NCBI GenBank assembly: GCA_964487545.1
Contig: CAZARI010000002.1
Span: 1-64,000 of the forward strand
From: SKUL01 sp964487545
GTDB taxonomy: Bacteria; Bacteroidota; Bacteroidia; Flavobacteriales_D; SKUL01
Direction of reading: 5' to 3'
Length of the DNA: 64,000 nt
Shown: positions 34,398-44,600 of the stretch, piece after piece
Layout of the letters: each line of letters opens with the position of its first letter
Position numbering within the stretch: the stretch's first letter is position 1
The notes under the pieces: generated by a model
What the model saw: only the letters and a program-made list of their open reading frames with translations
Databases searched by the model: none
Told to the model about the DNA's origin: nothing
Made by a program: the position numbers and the translations under genes

Positions 34398-37040
34398 TTA
34401 CTGTTTTCTTACAGTGGTCACGGTAGCATTTCCCATAGCGGGAACCACCGAAACGATTTGCTCGGCACAGTGATCCTTCTTATTGATCCAATAAGTACTC
34501 TTGTCGTTTTTATTTTCAACCGACGTGAGTGACACTTTCCAGCAATCTTTGTCGTTTATCTGTTCTTTTCCTTCGACGTGCATGATTACCTGTTTGGATT
34601 TCATGGTGGTCAAATCCGCCACGTGGAAAGAAATCTCATATCCTTCCTTAAGTGGCATTCCGGCAATGATCTGATCAAATCCTGAACCATCACTCATGAA
34701 TGCACCAGTAAAAGCGATTTCCATTTCGTTGTTCATGGCGTTAATAGCGACTTTTCCGGGATGATACTCAAGCGTAATTTCCTGCCCCATTTGCTCAATA
34801 TTTCGCTTCACGGGTTTCAGATCGTTGGTGTAGGTCATTATTTCCTTGCTTTCACCCATCATTCCGGAGCTGAGTTCTGAAATAACCCAGTTGTTGCCTT
34901 CTTTCGTTATGGTACGCGTCAGGCTCATTGCAAGCTCTTGACCTTGCACGGCCACTTTCACCGCATAATCCAGTTGACCTTCACTTAGCACTGCAGTTAA
35001 TGGCGGAATTTCGTCTGCTACAGGTACAGCGGTTTTTGTCTCGTACACTACCGTGTTGATGTCAATCCGGAGTTCTTCAAGGCGACTGGCCACTTCTTCT
35101 GGCATATCTTCCTGATATCGGCCACCGAGAATTCCGGCAAGGAACTGCTCCGTTTCGGCATACATGGCCATTTGGTTGACCGGTTTGGCAAATCCGTGTC
35201 CTTCGTCTTCGGCCAGCAAGTAGCTCACTTCCTTTCCGCGATCACGCATAGCAATAACAATCTGATCGGATTCGGCTTTCTTAACACGCGGATCATTCGC
35301 TCCCTGAATAATAAGTAGGGGCTTGTCAATTTTATCAGCACTAAACAGCGGGCTGGCTTCTTCAATCAGCTTTCTTCCTTCTTCGGTTTCAGGATCTCCG
35401 ACCATGCCGTACAAGAAGGCTCGTGCAGACTCCCAGTATGCAGGGATTGATTCGAGCAGGGTGAAAATGTTGCTCGGCCCAACGATGTCAACTCCACCGG
35501 CGTACAAGTCAGGTGTGAACGCAAGTCCGGCAAGCGTGGCATATCCTCCGTAGCTTCCGCCCATAATGGCCACGCGGTCTTTATCGGCAATGCCTTCATC
35601 AATCAGGTATTTTACCCCCCAGGTGATGTCGTCCTGCATTAGTTTTCCCCATTGCAGATCGCCGGCGTTCATAAAGGCTTTACCGTATCCTCCACTTGCG
35701 CGGAAGTTGGGTTGCAACACTGCGTATCCGCGGTTGGCGAGAAACTGAACGAGCGGGTTGTATCCCCAGTAATCACGTGGCCCTTTTGGTCCACCATGCA
35801 CCAAAACCACTATCGGTAGGTTTTTAGGCTCTACGCCCTGTGGGGTGGTGAGGTATCCTGGAATTTCAAGACCATCGCTGCTTTTGTACTTTACCGGCTG
35901 CATTGGGGCCAGGTGTTCTTCCACCGCTTTCAGCTCAGGACGAGGGGTGTACTGGTGAATAAGCTCTTGGGTTTTGGTATCGAAAAACCAAGATTCAGAA
36001 GCGTATCGATCGCCAGAAACGGCAATCAGAAACTTAGAGTAATCTTCGGTTGAGCTTTGGAAGCTCACTTCCCGCCCGGGAAATTTTTTCTGCAAAAACT
36101 TGTAGTTCTTCTCCCAGGTTTTGTCTTTCCAGTAGTTTCGGGTTTTGTCATCAGTGTAGGACGTTGAGATTATTTTTCGGGTATTGCGGTCCAGGCGCAA
36201 GCCTCCAAAATCCACGCGACCTTCGGGATCGCTTTCCAGCTTATTCATCTCTTTGGTCACCGGATCCATCAGGTATAGCGTAAGCAGATCGAGATCTCCC
36301 TTGTTGGTGATCAGGTACATTTTAGAGTTGTCTTCATTCCACCCGGTAACGCCAGCCGACTCGGTGACGATGGTCTCATAAATCGGTGTCAACTCATCAC
36401 CTTCCTTGTGAAAGATGGTGGTTGTTCCGGACTCATCGGTGCGATAAAGCAGACGCAAATTGTCGTCCCAATCAAAATCATAGCTTACGATGCGATCGGT
36501 GTTTTCGTAGATCATTTCCAACTCTCCGGTAGTAATGTTGAGTTTGTACAGATCATGCCATGCTTTGTCGCGATCGTTTATACCAACAAAGAATATTTCG
36601 TGATCTAAATCACTGGAACTGTATAGCTGCGCGGTAACTTCTTCCATGGGCGTAAGGTTACGCGATTCGGGAACAGTTCCATCTGCTGTTTTATCAGCAG
36701 GATTGACAATAAAAATATTAATGTTTTCATCGCCGTCTTTATCCCTTACATATAGAATGTACTTGCCATCTCTCGACCAGAAATAGCCATATAGAGGACG
36801 GCGGCTGTCGGTAAGCGGACGCGCATTTTCAAACGGCTCATCAAAGCGCTTTACCCAGATATTCATGATGCCATCGAACTCTTTAAGAAATGAAATCCAC
36901 TGGCCATCAGGACTTAATTGACCGCCTGAAATTTCGGGGTTTCCGAAAAACAATTCGCGATCGATAATTGGTGTTTTTTGAGCGAACGAAACGGTTGCTA
37001 AAGTCATAGCAAGCATAATAATTGGAATTTTAAACTTCAT
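34398..37040 (-). CDS. S9-family (prolyl oligopeptidase type) peptidase with extra C-terminal domain
   Basis: 880 residues with signal peptide IIMLAMTLATVSFAQ. Residues about 25-380 form a beta-propeller of the TolB/DPP type (YFWSRDGKYILYVRDKDGDEN), then the alpha/beta hydrolase: nucleophile Ser496 in GGSYGGYATLAG, Asp in GANDPRVKKAES and His in EDEGHGFAKP. These S9 peptidases cut dipeptides or acyl-amino acids in the periplasm. They are normally about 620-680 residues; here a further beta-rich domain of about 220 residues follows, resembling DUF3108 (LEYHPGKVAINAMNNE, KDCWKVSLTSVENKNDKSTY). It has its own terminator. Confidence 0.85.
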   Translation of the reverse strand: MKFKIPIIMLAMTLATVSFAQKTPIIDRELFFGNPEISGGQLSPDGQWISFLKEFDGIMNIWVKRFDEPFENARPLTDSRRPLYGYFWSRDGKYILYVRDKDGDENINIFIVNPADKTADGTVPESRNLTPMEEVTAQLYSSSDLDHEIFFVGINDRDKAWHDLYKLNITTGELEMIYENTDRIVSYDFDWDDNLRLLYRTDESGTTTIFHKEGDELTPIYETIVTESAGVTGWNEDNSKMYLITNKGDLDLLTLYLMDPVTKEMNKLESDPEGRVDFGGLRLDRNTRKIISTSYTDDKTRNYWKDKTWEKNYKFLQKKFPGREVSFQSSTEDYSKFLIAVSGDRYASESWFFDTKTQELIHQYTPRPELKAVEEHLAPMQPVKYKSSDGLEIPGYLTTPQGVEPKNLPIVVLVHGGPKGPRDYWGYNPLVQFLANRGYAVLQPNFRASGGYGKAFMNAGDLQWGKLMQDDITWGVKYLIDEGIADKDRVAIMGGSYGGYATLAGLAFTPDLYAGGVDIVGPSNIFTLLESIPAYWESARAFLYGMVGDPETEEGRKLIEEASPLFSADKIDKPLLIIQGANDPRVKKAESDQIVIAMRDRGKEVSYLLAEDEGHGFAKPVNQMAMYAETEQFLAGILGGRYQEDMPEEVASRLEELRIDINTVVYETKTAVPVADEIPPLTAVLSEGQLDYAVKVAVQGQELAMSLTRTITKEGNNWVISELSSGMMGESKEIMTYTNDLKPVKRNIEQMGQEITLEYHPGKVAINAMNNEMEIAFTGAFMSDGSGFDQIIAGMPLKEGYEISFHVADLTTMKSKQVIMHVEGKEQINDKDCWKVSLTSVENKNDKSTYWINKKDHCAEQIVSVVPAMGNATVTTVRKQ

Positions 37041-37183
37041 GTGAGTATTGTTTTGATTTGGTAGACAAAGCGTTAACAGGTTTGCACTTGTTATTCTTCA
37101 TTTATAGCCCGAAAGATACAGCATCACTTTAGAAATCGAATACCAATGATAATTAAACGGTTAAAAAAGCGGATGTGTGGAAG

Positions 37184-39463
37184 TCATTGGGCGAATTCTA
37201 GGGGGCGATTATTCTTGAGTAAGTACTTTTTTTGTTGGAGATTGAATTCCTGAAAAACATCGGCACCGCGTTTACGAATGAGTAAATTGTCTGTATTAAC
37301 CGCATCACCAAAAGGCGTGTCGGCATTGATATAAACGGCGATGGATTGACCGGGTTCTAACGTGACATTTGCGGTAACCAACGACCAGTTGCCCAAAATA
37401 TACTCACCGTGAAAAGGATTGTGGTAGCTGCTCCACCGAGAACTGTCGGAATTAATCACTTCCACCTCGACATTAGTGAAAGTCTGAAAGATATTTTCGT
37501 TGTAAAACCACAACGAAGCTTCGTAGTGTGCTGTTTCTGGGTTGTCTGGTGAAAACTTAGCCAATGCCGTTCTGCCTTTTCCGGGTACGACAAAAACACC
37601 GGATCCGATAAATGTGACTTCGCTTACAACGTCATCGAATGATTCAAAAAACACGGTTGTACTATCGCTTACCCAAAGTGCTTTGTGATTAATGAAATCT
37701 GATTTCCGTTGTTCAAACTGATGGATTGCGGGGCTGTTATCAAATCCAAAAGCACGTTCAAGCGAGAGAGAATAGAATTTCCCTAATGTTGTAGAAAACA
37801 ACGGTGTTGCCCGATCGATCATGTTTTGTTCATTCGGATGCAACTCTTGACCTGTGTGGAAAATCAAAAAGGGTTTGTCTGAATGAAGATCGGCCACAAT
37901 TTCTTTGGTAAATGTAGGTGGGGAGAAAACCTGCATTATTTTTCTGCCTTCAGTGATTGACGGACGAGACAGATAAGCGTTAAGCATGGGCAAGCCGCTG
38001 TGGTAGGATAACATCATGGCGCGGTGTATGCTTTGGGCAGAGCTACCGTGGCTGTATGGATTGCCGTAGTGATAGAAAAACGGTAATGCAATGATGGCCT
38101 GATAATCGTTTCCTAAAATCTGTTCAATTTCCTCGGCTAAATTTTCAACGGCAAACTTTTCTGTGAACATGTTTTCTGACTCCGGTGCGAATTGGCTGAT
38201 TTTATGCGAATAGGAATAGCCCTCAACCAAAAACATCAACATTAAAACAACCGTTATCGTTCGTTGAAAAGCTGTGTTGAAAAAGTACCTACTCAGCAAA
38301 ACTACCGCAAAGGTTGTTGCTATGAAATAAAACACCCAAGCAAACCTTCCGTAACCGGTAAATTGCAACAACACGGATAACGGCCCCATATCCACTTCGG
38401 TGAAGAATTTTAAGGGCCAGCCCATGGCAAAGAGTAGGGCAACAATTGCGGCTGACCAATAAACGGACCATTGGTTTTTAAACAGTTGTGGTAGCGAAAT
38501 CTTGCGCTTTGCAAGGTTTACCACCATGAAGCCGGTGTATAAAAGCAACGTGATGATGGTGGTCAGTCCAAGGAAATTTCCCACACGGTCCCAAGAAGAT
38601 CCTCCATTATCGGCATTGAATACCGAAGCCAGCGGTGAGGTAAAAGTTTCGTTGCTCACAAAAATACTTCGCCAGGTGGCCAAGTGATCGGGCATGAAGA
38701 ATCCTTCGGGTCGGTCGTGGTGGGTATCCATGATTTTGATGGATGCTACATAAAAAATCAGCGGTAGCAGAATGCAAACGAGGTATTTCGTTAGGTTTTT
38801 TTTGCTGCTGATTTCGTTGAGCTGTGCTACAGCAACACTTATCAGGTTAAACATCAACAACATTAACCCCAAATAAGGATGAATGTACAACCAGAACAGT
38901 GTATTTACGGCCACGAGCCAAATTCTGCCGGTTGCACTTGGACGGTTCAACATTCGGATCGTCAACCACCACCCCAGCGGAAAAAAGCAAACGTATCCAA
39001 GTGCCCAGTGACCGTATCCCCACAGTAAAATTTGGGAACTCATTGCTGGAATAGCAATGCTTCCGGCAATGGCGAGGATTGGCTGTGTTTTGAAGTGCCG
39101 GAAAATGGAAAACATTAAGCCAGCAGAAACAACAAGAGTCGCCAGCAGCAAAAAGTTGACGATTCCGATACTATAATCTGCTATACCTGGAAAAACGGCT
39201 GAGATCGACTTTAGCATTAGTGCCAGTACGGGGTGGGCATCTTCGAGCAATAAAAACTCTCCATACGGATAGTTCATACCTGAAAGATGTAGCGGATGGT
39301 CGCCATTCTTAACAAAATCGGCCAGTACGAAATAGTTTTTGATGCCGTCGTCGCTGCTCTTCAATAGCCAAGCATTGGGCGTCACCAGCAACCTGCCAAA
39401 ATGTACTATCACATAGACAGTCATCAATACAATTACCAGAAGTTGACTCTTCTTTCGCCGCAT
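37184..39463 (-). CDS. Polytopic membrane protein, GT-C glycosyltransferase-like
   Basis: 759 residues; I recognise only the general class. There are about 10-12 hydrophobic helices between residues 8 and 425. An early acidic pair (SSDDGIKNYF, near residue 37) in the first extracytoplasmic loop fits lipid-linked-sugar GT-C transferases. A periplasmic domain of about 330 residues at the C-terminus has no named fold. It could add a sugar to a surface glycan or lipid, or belong to the related YfhO-like membrane proteins. No other glycan genes are adjacent. It is monocistronic on the minus strand beside the repeat-rich noncoding block. Confidence 0.55.
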   Translation of the reverse strand: MRRKKSQLLVIVLMTVYVIVHFGRLLVTPNAWLLKSSDDGIKNYFVLADFVKNGDHPLHLSGMNYPYGEFLLLEDAHPVLALMLKSISAVFPGIADYSIGIVNFLLLATLVVSAGLMFSIFRHFKTQPILAIAGSIAIPAMSSQILLWGYGHWALGYVCFFPLGWWLTIRMLNRPSATGRIWLVAVNTLFWLYIHPYLGLMLLMFNLISVAVAQLNEISSKKNLTKYLVCILLPLIFYVASIKIMDTHHDRPEGFFMPDHLATWRSIFVSNETFTSPLASVFNADNGGSSWDRVGNFLGLTTIITLLLYTGFMVVNLAKRKISLPQLFKNQWSVYWSAAIVALLFAMGWPLKFFTEVDMGPLSVLLQFTGYGRFAWVFYFIATTFAVVLLSRYFFNTAFQRTITVVLMLMFLVEGYSYSHKISQFAPESENMFTEKFAVENLAEEIEQILGNDYQAIIALPFFYHYGNPYSHGSSAQSIHRAMMLSYHSGLPMLNAYLSRPSITEGRKIMQVFSPPTFTKEIVADLHSDKPFLIFHTGQELHPNEQNMIDRATPLFSTTLGKFYSLSLERAFGFDNSPAIHQFEQRKSDFINHKALWVSDSTTVFFESFDDVVSEVTFIGSGVFVVPGKGRTALAKFSPDNPETAHYEASLWFYNENIFQTFTNVEVEVINSDSSRWSSYHNPFHGEYILGNWSLVTANVTLEPGQSIAVYINADTPFGDAVNTDNLLIRKRGADVFQEFNLQQKKYLLKNNRPLEFAQ

Positions 39464-40410
39464 GGGTCAAAAAAAAGAAGAAAAGCGTTGCATTGTTCTA
39501 CACTGCGGGTAAATTATTCACACTTGTAAGGAGATAATCCCTTAAGTGACCTTCGTGGAAACTCGATGCGCTCCGTGGTTAGAAAAGCTTAACCACAAAG
39601 AGCACGGAGGGTTTCACTAAGGACACGAAGAAAAACTTGATGAACGCTGTGTATCCTCTGTTCATGCCGTGGTAAAACCCCCTTAACCATAAGGGCACAG
39701 AGCGTTTAACCAAGAGCACAGAGAAAAACTTTGTGAACGCTGTGATAGCTTAGTGCGCTCCGTGGTTAGAAAAGCTTAACCGCAAAGGACACGGAGGGAT
39801 TCACTAAGAACACAGAGAAAATCCTAGTGACCTTCGTGTAAACTTTGTACTCCGCGGTTAAAAACACCCAATCACATCAGAGAAAAACTTTGTGAACGCT
39901 GTGATAACTTAGTGCACTTCGTGGTTAAAAACACCTAACCACAAAGGACACGGAGGATTCACTAAGAACACAGAGAATATCCTAGTGACCTTCATGGAAA
40001 CTTAGGTCTCCGTGGTTAGAAAAGCTTAACCACAAAGAGCACGGAGGGTTTCACTAAGGACACGAAGAAAAACTTGATGAACGCTGTGTATCCTCTGTTC
40101 ATGCCGTGGTAAAACCCCCTTAACCATAAGGGCACAGAGCGTTTAACCAAGAGCACAGAGAAAAACTTTGTGAACGCTGTGATAGCTTAGTGCGCTCCGT
40201 GGTTAGAAAAGCTTAACCGCAAAGGACACGGAGGGATTCACTAAGAACACAGAGAAAATCCTAGTGACCTTCGTGTAAACTTTGTGCACTCCGTGGTTAA
40301 AAACACCCAACCACATCAGAGAAAAACTTTGCGAACTCTGTAATAACTTAGTGCACTTCGTGGTTAAAAAACACCTAACCGCAAAGGGCACAGAGGCGTA
40401 GATCATATAA
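39464..40410. repeat. REP-like intergenic repeat array with a 437-bp tandem duplication
   Basis: No gene. The core AACC(A/G)CAAAG occurs six times, starting at 39591, 39778, 39937, 40028, 40215 and 40377, usually followed by CACGGAGG, TTCACTAAG and ACACAGAG-like words. Most cores form hairpins with a preceding GTGGTTA; for example GTGGTTA (39575-39581) pairs with TAACCAC (39590-39596). The segment 39571-39848 recurs without visible change at 40008-40285, and weaker similarity continues to about 40386. Open frames across it are low-complexity and not coding. The pattern is that of repetitive extragenic palindromes. Confidence 0.85.
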
Positions 40411-40448
40411 ACGAAAAAACCCCGTCCGGCGGAGAGCCAAACGGGGTT
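40411..40448 (-). terminator. Intrinsic terminator on the minus strand without an obvious gene
   Basis: AACCCCGT (40418-40425) and ACGGGGTT (40441-40448) form a perfect 8-bp stem. On the minus strand it is followed by a run of six T. The nearest minus-strand protein gene upstream would be beyond 41699, so it may end a small RNA encoded between 40449 and about 40560. Confidence 0.8.
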
Positions 40449-40554
40449 GTTACTGTTGCTAAGGGCATATAGATGTGATAAAAAATGAACCAACCTAATT
40501 TAACCAAATCTATTAACCAAACTATTAACCAAATGTGCCCTTGTAGGTAGCAAC
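40449..40554 (-). ncRNA. Candidate structured small RNA
   Basis: GTTGCTAAGGGCA (40455-40467) pairs with TGCCCTT and AGCAAC (40536-40554), a 13-bp stem with a 6-nt bulge that closes a loop of about 68 nt. The loop contains a perfect tandem 12-mer (CTATTAACCAAA in + sense) and a further half copy. Directly after the stem, in minus-strand sense, comes a strong terminator. A stem-loop plus terminator with no protein gene is the pattern of a small RNA of about 140 nt. No clear promoter was found upstream. On the + strand the same loop holds a 21-codon open frame (40485-40550), which is the alternative reading. Confidence 0.35.
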
Positions 40555-40780
40555 AGCCATGTAAAGAACTTTCTCTATCTTGAGCAAACTCCCTGCCAAC
40601 TTTACCGCCATAATGGAAAATGGTAAGTCATCAGATCTTCTGTTTGCTGATACAAAGATAATCATATTAGCCGTGCACCGAAGCTTATCCTGTCCCAAAA
40701 GATGTTAATGACGTGGTTTATATTGCCAAAAGGTTATGTTTTGAAACCCGGTGCAATGTGAAAGTCAAACGAATTTCGCC

Positions 40781-40788
40781 TATCTTTG
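40781..40788 (+). promoter_or_regulatory. Candidate -7 element for the universal stress protein gene
   Basis: TATCTTTG matches TAnnTTTG and lies 27 bp before the ATG at 40816. Confidence 0.45.
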
Positions 40789-40815
40789 CCGCCTGAAACC
40801 ATACCTTTCTACAAT

Positions 40816-41646
40816 ATGAGTAAAATTATTCTCGTTCCTACCGATTTTACCGATGTTTCTGACAACGCCATAAATCATGCAATTGCTGTTGCCCAAACGG
40901 TCAATGGCAGAATAACCATGGTGCATATTGTTCCAAAAAAAACTTTTGTAGAAGAAGGCCGAACCAAGCTTAACATGTGGCTTGAGCGCATTAACGAAGG
41001 GAATCACAAGGTTGCAATCGACGCAATGGTTAGGGTAGGTACAATTTTCGAAGACATCGGTGATATGGCCGAAGAAATTGGTGCCGAATTGATCATCATG
41101 GGTTCACACGGTGTGCGGGGCATGCAGTTTATTTCTGGCAGTAGGGCCTTAAAGGTCATCACCAGCAGCACCACCCCTTTTATTGTGGTTCAAAAAAAGC
41201 AAATCAACAAATCAGGCTATGACGATATTGTTGTTCCGATTGATCTGTCAAAAGAAACCAAGCAGAAGCTGGACATTGTAGCTCAGATTGCCGAATATTT
41301 TAAGTCGCGCGTGCACCTGATTATCCCTAAGGAAACCGACGAGTTTCTCAAAAATCAACTCGATCGAAACCTCAACTATGCCATTCAGTTTTTTAAAGAT
41401 CGTGGCGTAGAATGCACCACTACCATTAGCGCTGCCGGCAGCAACCGTTTTGACGAGGGTATTATGGAGCACGCAGCAAAAGTAAATGCCGACATGATTG
41501 CTATTATGAACCTGCCTGGCAGCTCACTGGCTTCTATCCTCGGTATTTCTTATGTGCAGAAAATCCTGACCAATCAGGACGATGTTCCAGTGCTAATTGT
41601 TAATCCAGTAGATACCTCGGTTTCGAAAAGCGTACTCTTTTCCTGA
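40816..41646 (+). CDS. Tandem-domain universal stress protein
   Basis: 276 residues made of two UspA domains. The first starts at KIILVPTDFTDVSDNAINHA and includes the nucleotide-loop-like IIMGSHGVRGMQFISGSRALKVI (about residues 95-117). The second starts near DDIVVPIDLSKETKQK and is more divergent, ending PVLIVNPVD. Tandem Usp proteins bind ATP or act as stress-linked regulators in the cytoplasm. It is monocistronic. I use the ATG at 40816 because the promoter element overlaps the longer reading. Confidence 0.88.
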   Translation: MSKIILVPTDFTDVSDNAINHAIAVAQTVNGRITMVHIVPKKTFVEEGRTKLNMWLERINEGNHKVAIDAMVRVGTIFEDIGDMAEEIGAELIIMGSHGVRGMQFISGSRALKVITSSTTPFIVVQKKQINKSGYDDIVVPIDLSKETKQKLDIVAQIAEYFKSRVHLIIPKETDEFLKNQLDRNLNYAIQFFKDRGVECTTTISAAGSNRFDEGIMEHAAKVNADMIAIMNLPGSSLASILGISYVQKILTNQDDVPVLIVNPVDTSVSKSVLFS

Positions 41647-41698
41647 AGTACCCTACACGCCAGACGCATAAATTTCTACGCCTGCCGAAAAAGCGGAC

Positions 41699-44600
41699 TT
41701 AATGGCTAATCACCACTTTATGTCGCACTACGTCATTATCAAACAAAAATTCAAGCACATACATTCCGTTTGACAAGTGGCCGGTAGCAATAATGGTTTC
41801 CCGATTTGGAATGACCTGCATTTGAAAAACCAATTGTCCGGAATAGGAATACATTCTCAGCATTCCACTCTGCTGATGGTTTGTAGAAATGCTGATAAAC
41901 TCATCCGCAGGATTTGGAAAAACGGTGATTGCCGAATTCAAATCATTTGGGCTTATGCCCGTACAATCTTCAACCCATAAGGTATCGCGGGCTGCGCAAC
42001 CATCGGCGTTTAATACGGTTAGAACATATTCGCCAATTTCCTCAACAAGAATTGACGAAGTGTTTTGACCGGTATCCCATAAATAATCAGGGAAGCCGAG
42101 AGGTGCATTCAGGGTAAACGGAAGTAAATCGCTGCACACATGGTCTTGTCCGAAATGGTTCAAATCGATTTCAAAATCGGATGGAACCACTTCCAAAGTG
42201 TCTGTACTTTCCATCCCGCAACCGTGGTTTACTTTTACCCAATAGGTGCCCGGTGAAAAGGCCGTAAATGAAGATTCTTGGGAGCCGTCCTGCCACTCAT
42301 AGCTCAGGTAGTTTGCATTCGTTTGCAGTACCGCCAATTGCCCTTCGCAAATATTTTGATCCGGACCCAAATCAACCGGAGCCAAATCCGACACGGTCAC
42401 CGAGCTTGAGTCGGTGATGAAACAACCTGACAGCCCTTTTACTGTAACGGTGTATAAACCTGTTGTGGCTGCCATAAGTGAATTTTCATACGTATCGTTT
42501 GACCACTCATAACTTAAAAAACCGGCACCGGGGTCGAGCAATACCGAATCGCAAACAGTGATCGTTTCAGGCAAAAAGGTCAATTCGGGTTCATTGGTTT
42601 GGATTGTGATGGTGTCGTGCGAAATTCCGCATCGACCATAGATGATTGCCGAAATAATATCCGTACCGGGTTCCGCGGCACTTTCCAAAGTGGCTGTGTT
42701 ATTTCCATCCTGCGCCGTGAAAACGCCGGGTCCCGTATGCGTCCAAACCGCAGAGTCTTGTTCCGATTCAANNNNNNNNNNNNNNNNNNNNNNNNNNNNN
42801 NNNNNNNNNNNNNNNNNNNNNNNNNNNNNNNNNNNNNNNNNNNNNNNNNNNNNNNNNNNNNNNNNNNNNNNGTGAAAACGCCGGGTCCCGTATGCGTCCA
42901 AACCGCAGAGTCTTGTTCCGATTCAAATGAAATTTGATATTGATAGGCAGCACCGCCTTGACAAATATTCTCAGGACCAACAATTTTCTGCTCGTACGCC
43001 ATCAAATACCCTTGCAACATATTGGGCAGCGAATTTCCGGGGTTTAAAGAAAGCGGAACAGGGTTAGGATTTGAGTAATAATTGCTCAAGGCTCCCGCTG
43101 CATTTGGGTTGCGAATTTCATCCAGACCCGCCATTGATTGGTTTGCATTCACATATATTTTCCCATTGGACGCCAATACCAAATGACCAAACGTACCATA
43201 ATTATACGGGTCGACTGCATATTGTGAGGCTTGAATTTGAGCAGCAGTTGTCAAAGAGAGGTCATATTGAAAAATGTCTTTGCCCTGCCATAAACTTACA
43301 TAGAGCTTTGAATTGTCCGGTGAAAACGCAACGCTGAATGGTTGTTGATTGAAATCACTGCTCAGTACCAATTCAATCGGGTTGCTGTACACGCCCGTTT
43401 CTCTGTTGAAGTCGCTTACGAGTATTCTCCAAGGCCAAGGTGTGATCATGCAGGCAGCCATTCTGTTTCCATCATTGGAAAACCGCATGGAGCCAAGTGT
43501 ACTATTCGCTATGGGAGTACCTATATTAGACACTACCGGCGTGGTATGAAGACCCGCATTATCGATCAGAAATGCGTTCCAGTCGTTGCTGTATCGATCA
43601 ACCGTACCCACCCAAACATCATGGCCGTTAGCGTGCCAAGTTGCACTGAGTTTTTCACTTCCGGTCTCCAATAACAGCTTGTTTTTAAATGCAGGCAGAA
43701 TGTCGCCATAGCCATTGTTCAAGGTCATATCTACAATGTTATAGCGCAGTCCGTTCACGTGGTCGTTTTCTAATGCATCATTGGTGAACACGAAATATTG
43801 ATTGACATTTCCGGGGTGAGGTGTAATCAAAACGGCCTGCGAAGTGGACAGATGACCCAACAAGCCGGTTCCATTTGGCATCAAATTAAAATTTCTGTCC
43901 CAAACGCTGATGCCGGCGCTAAAAAACAGCAAATTCCCATCTGCATCGGCAATAGATGAAGTACACTCGGTGTTATCCTCGATTGGGCTGTTTTGGATAA
44001 GAACAGCTTCGCCATCGACAAACTTCATTTGATTTTTCCTAAAAACCCAATGATCCGTTACGCCCGACAAATCGCAGTTGCCGATTTGAAAGAATTGGGT
44101 GTTTGAAGTATCCGCGCATTCGCCGTTTCCGGCTATTAAATACAGGGAATGGCCACCAACGGTATTGAAAGTCTCGGACCAGTCAACCGTTGTGCTCACG
44201 GGGTTGCCATTCAAGATCCATTGATGGATGGTGCTGTTGATGGAAGTGTTGTTGGTCGAAATTTCGTCACCCGGCATAAACGGCGGAGTAGAAGTTATGG
44301 TAAATGATGCTTCAGCCGGACACGCAACCTGCACTGCGATACTTGTGGTTTTATTACAGTTGGGATCACTGTTATTCGCTGTAAGGCTTATTACAAAACT
44401 TCCCACAGTGTTAAATTGGTAGGCCAAGTTGGCATCATTGCCAACCACTTCGTTGTTAATGGTCCATTCGAAAGAAGTGGCACCATTGGTTTCACTGTTG
44501 AAGTTGATTTCTCCGCCCACAAGAATGGTTGTGTTATCGGCGGTTATAGACAAAGAAAAAGGATTTAAGCATGGGCTTTGACAGGCAATGGATTCGAGCA

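Noticed and set aside
40203..40493. A 96-codon minus-strand frame across the repeat array
   Set aside because: It translates the REP-like repeats and the terminator, giving low-complexity sequence without a start context.
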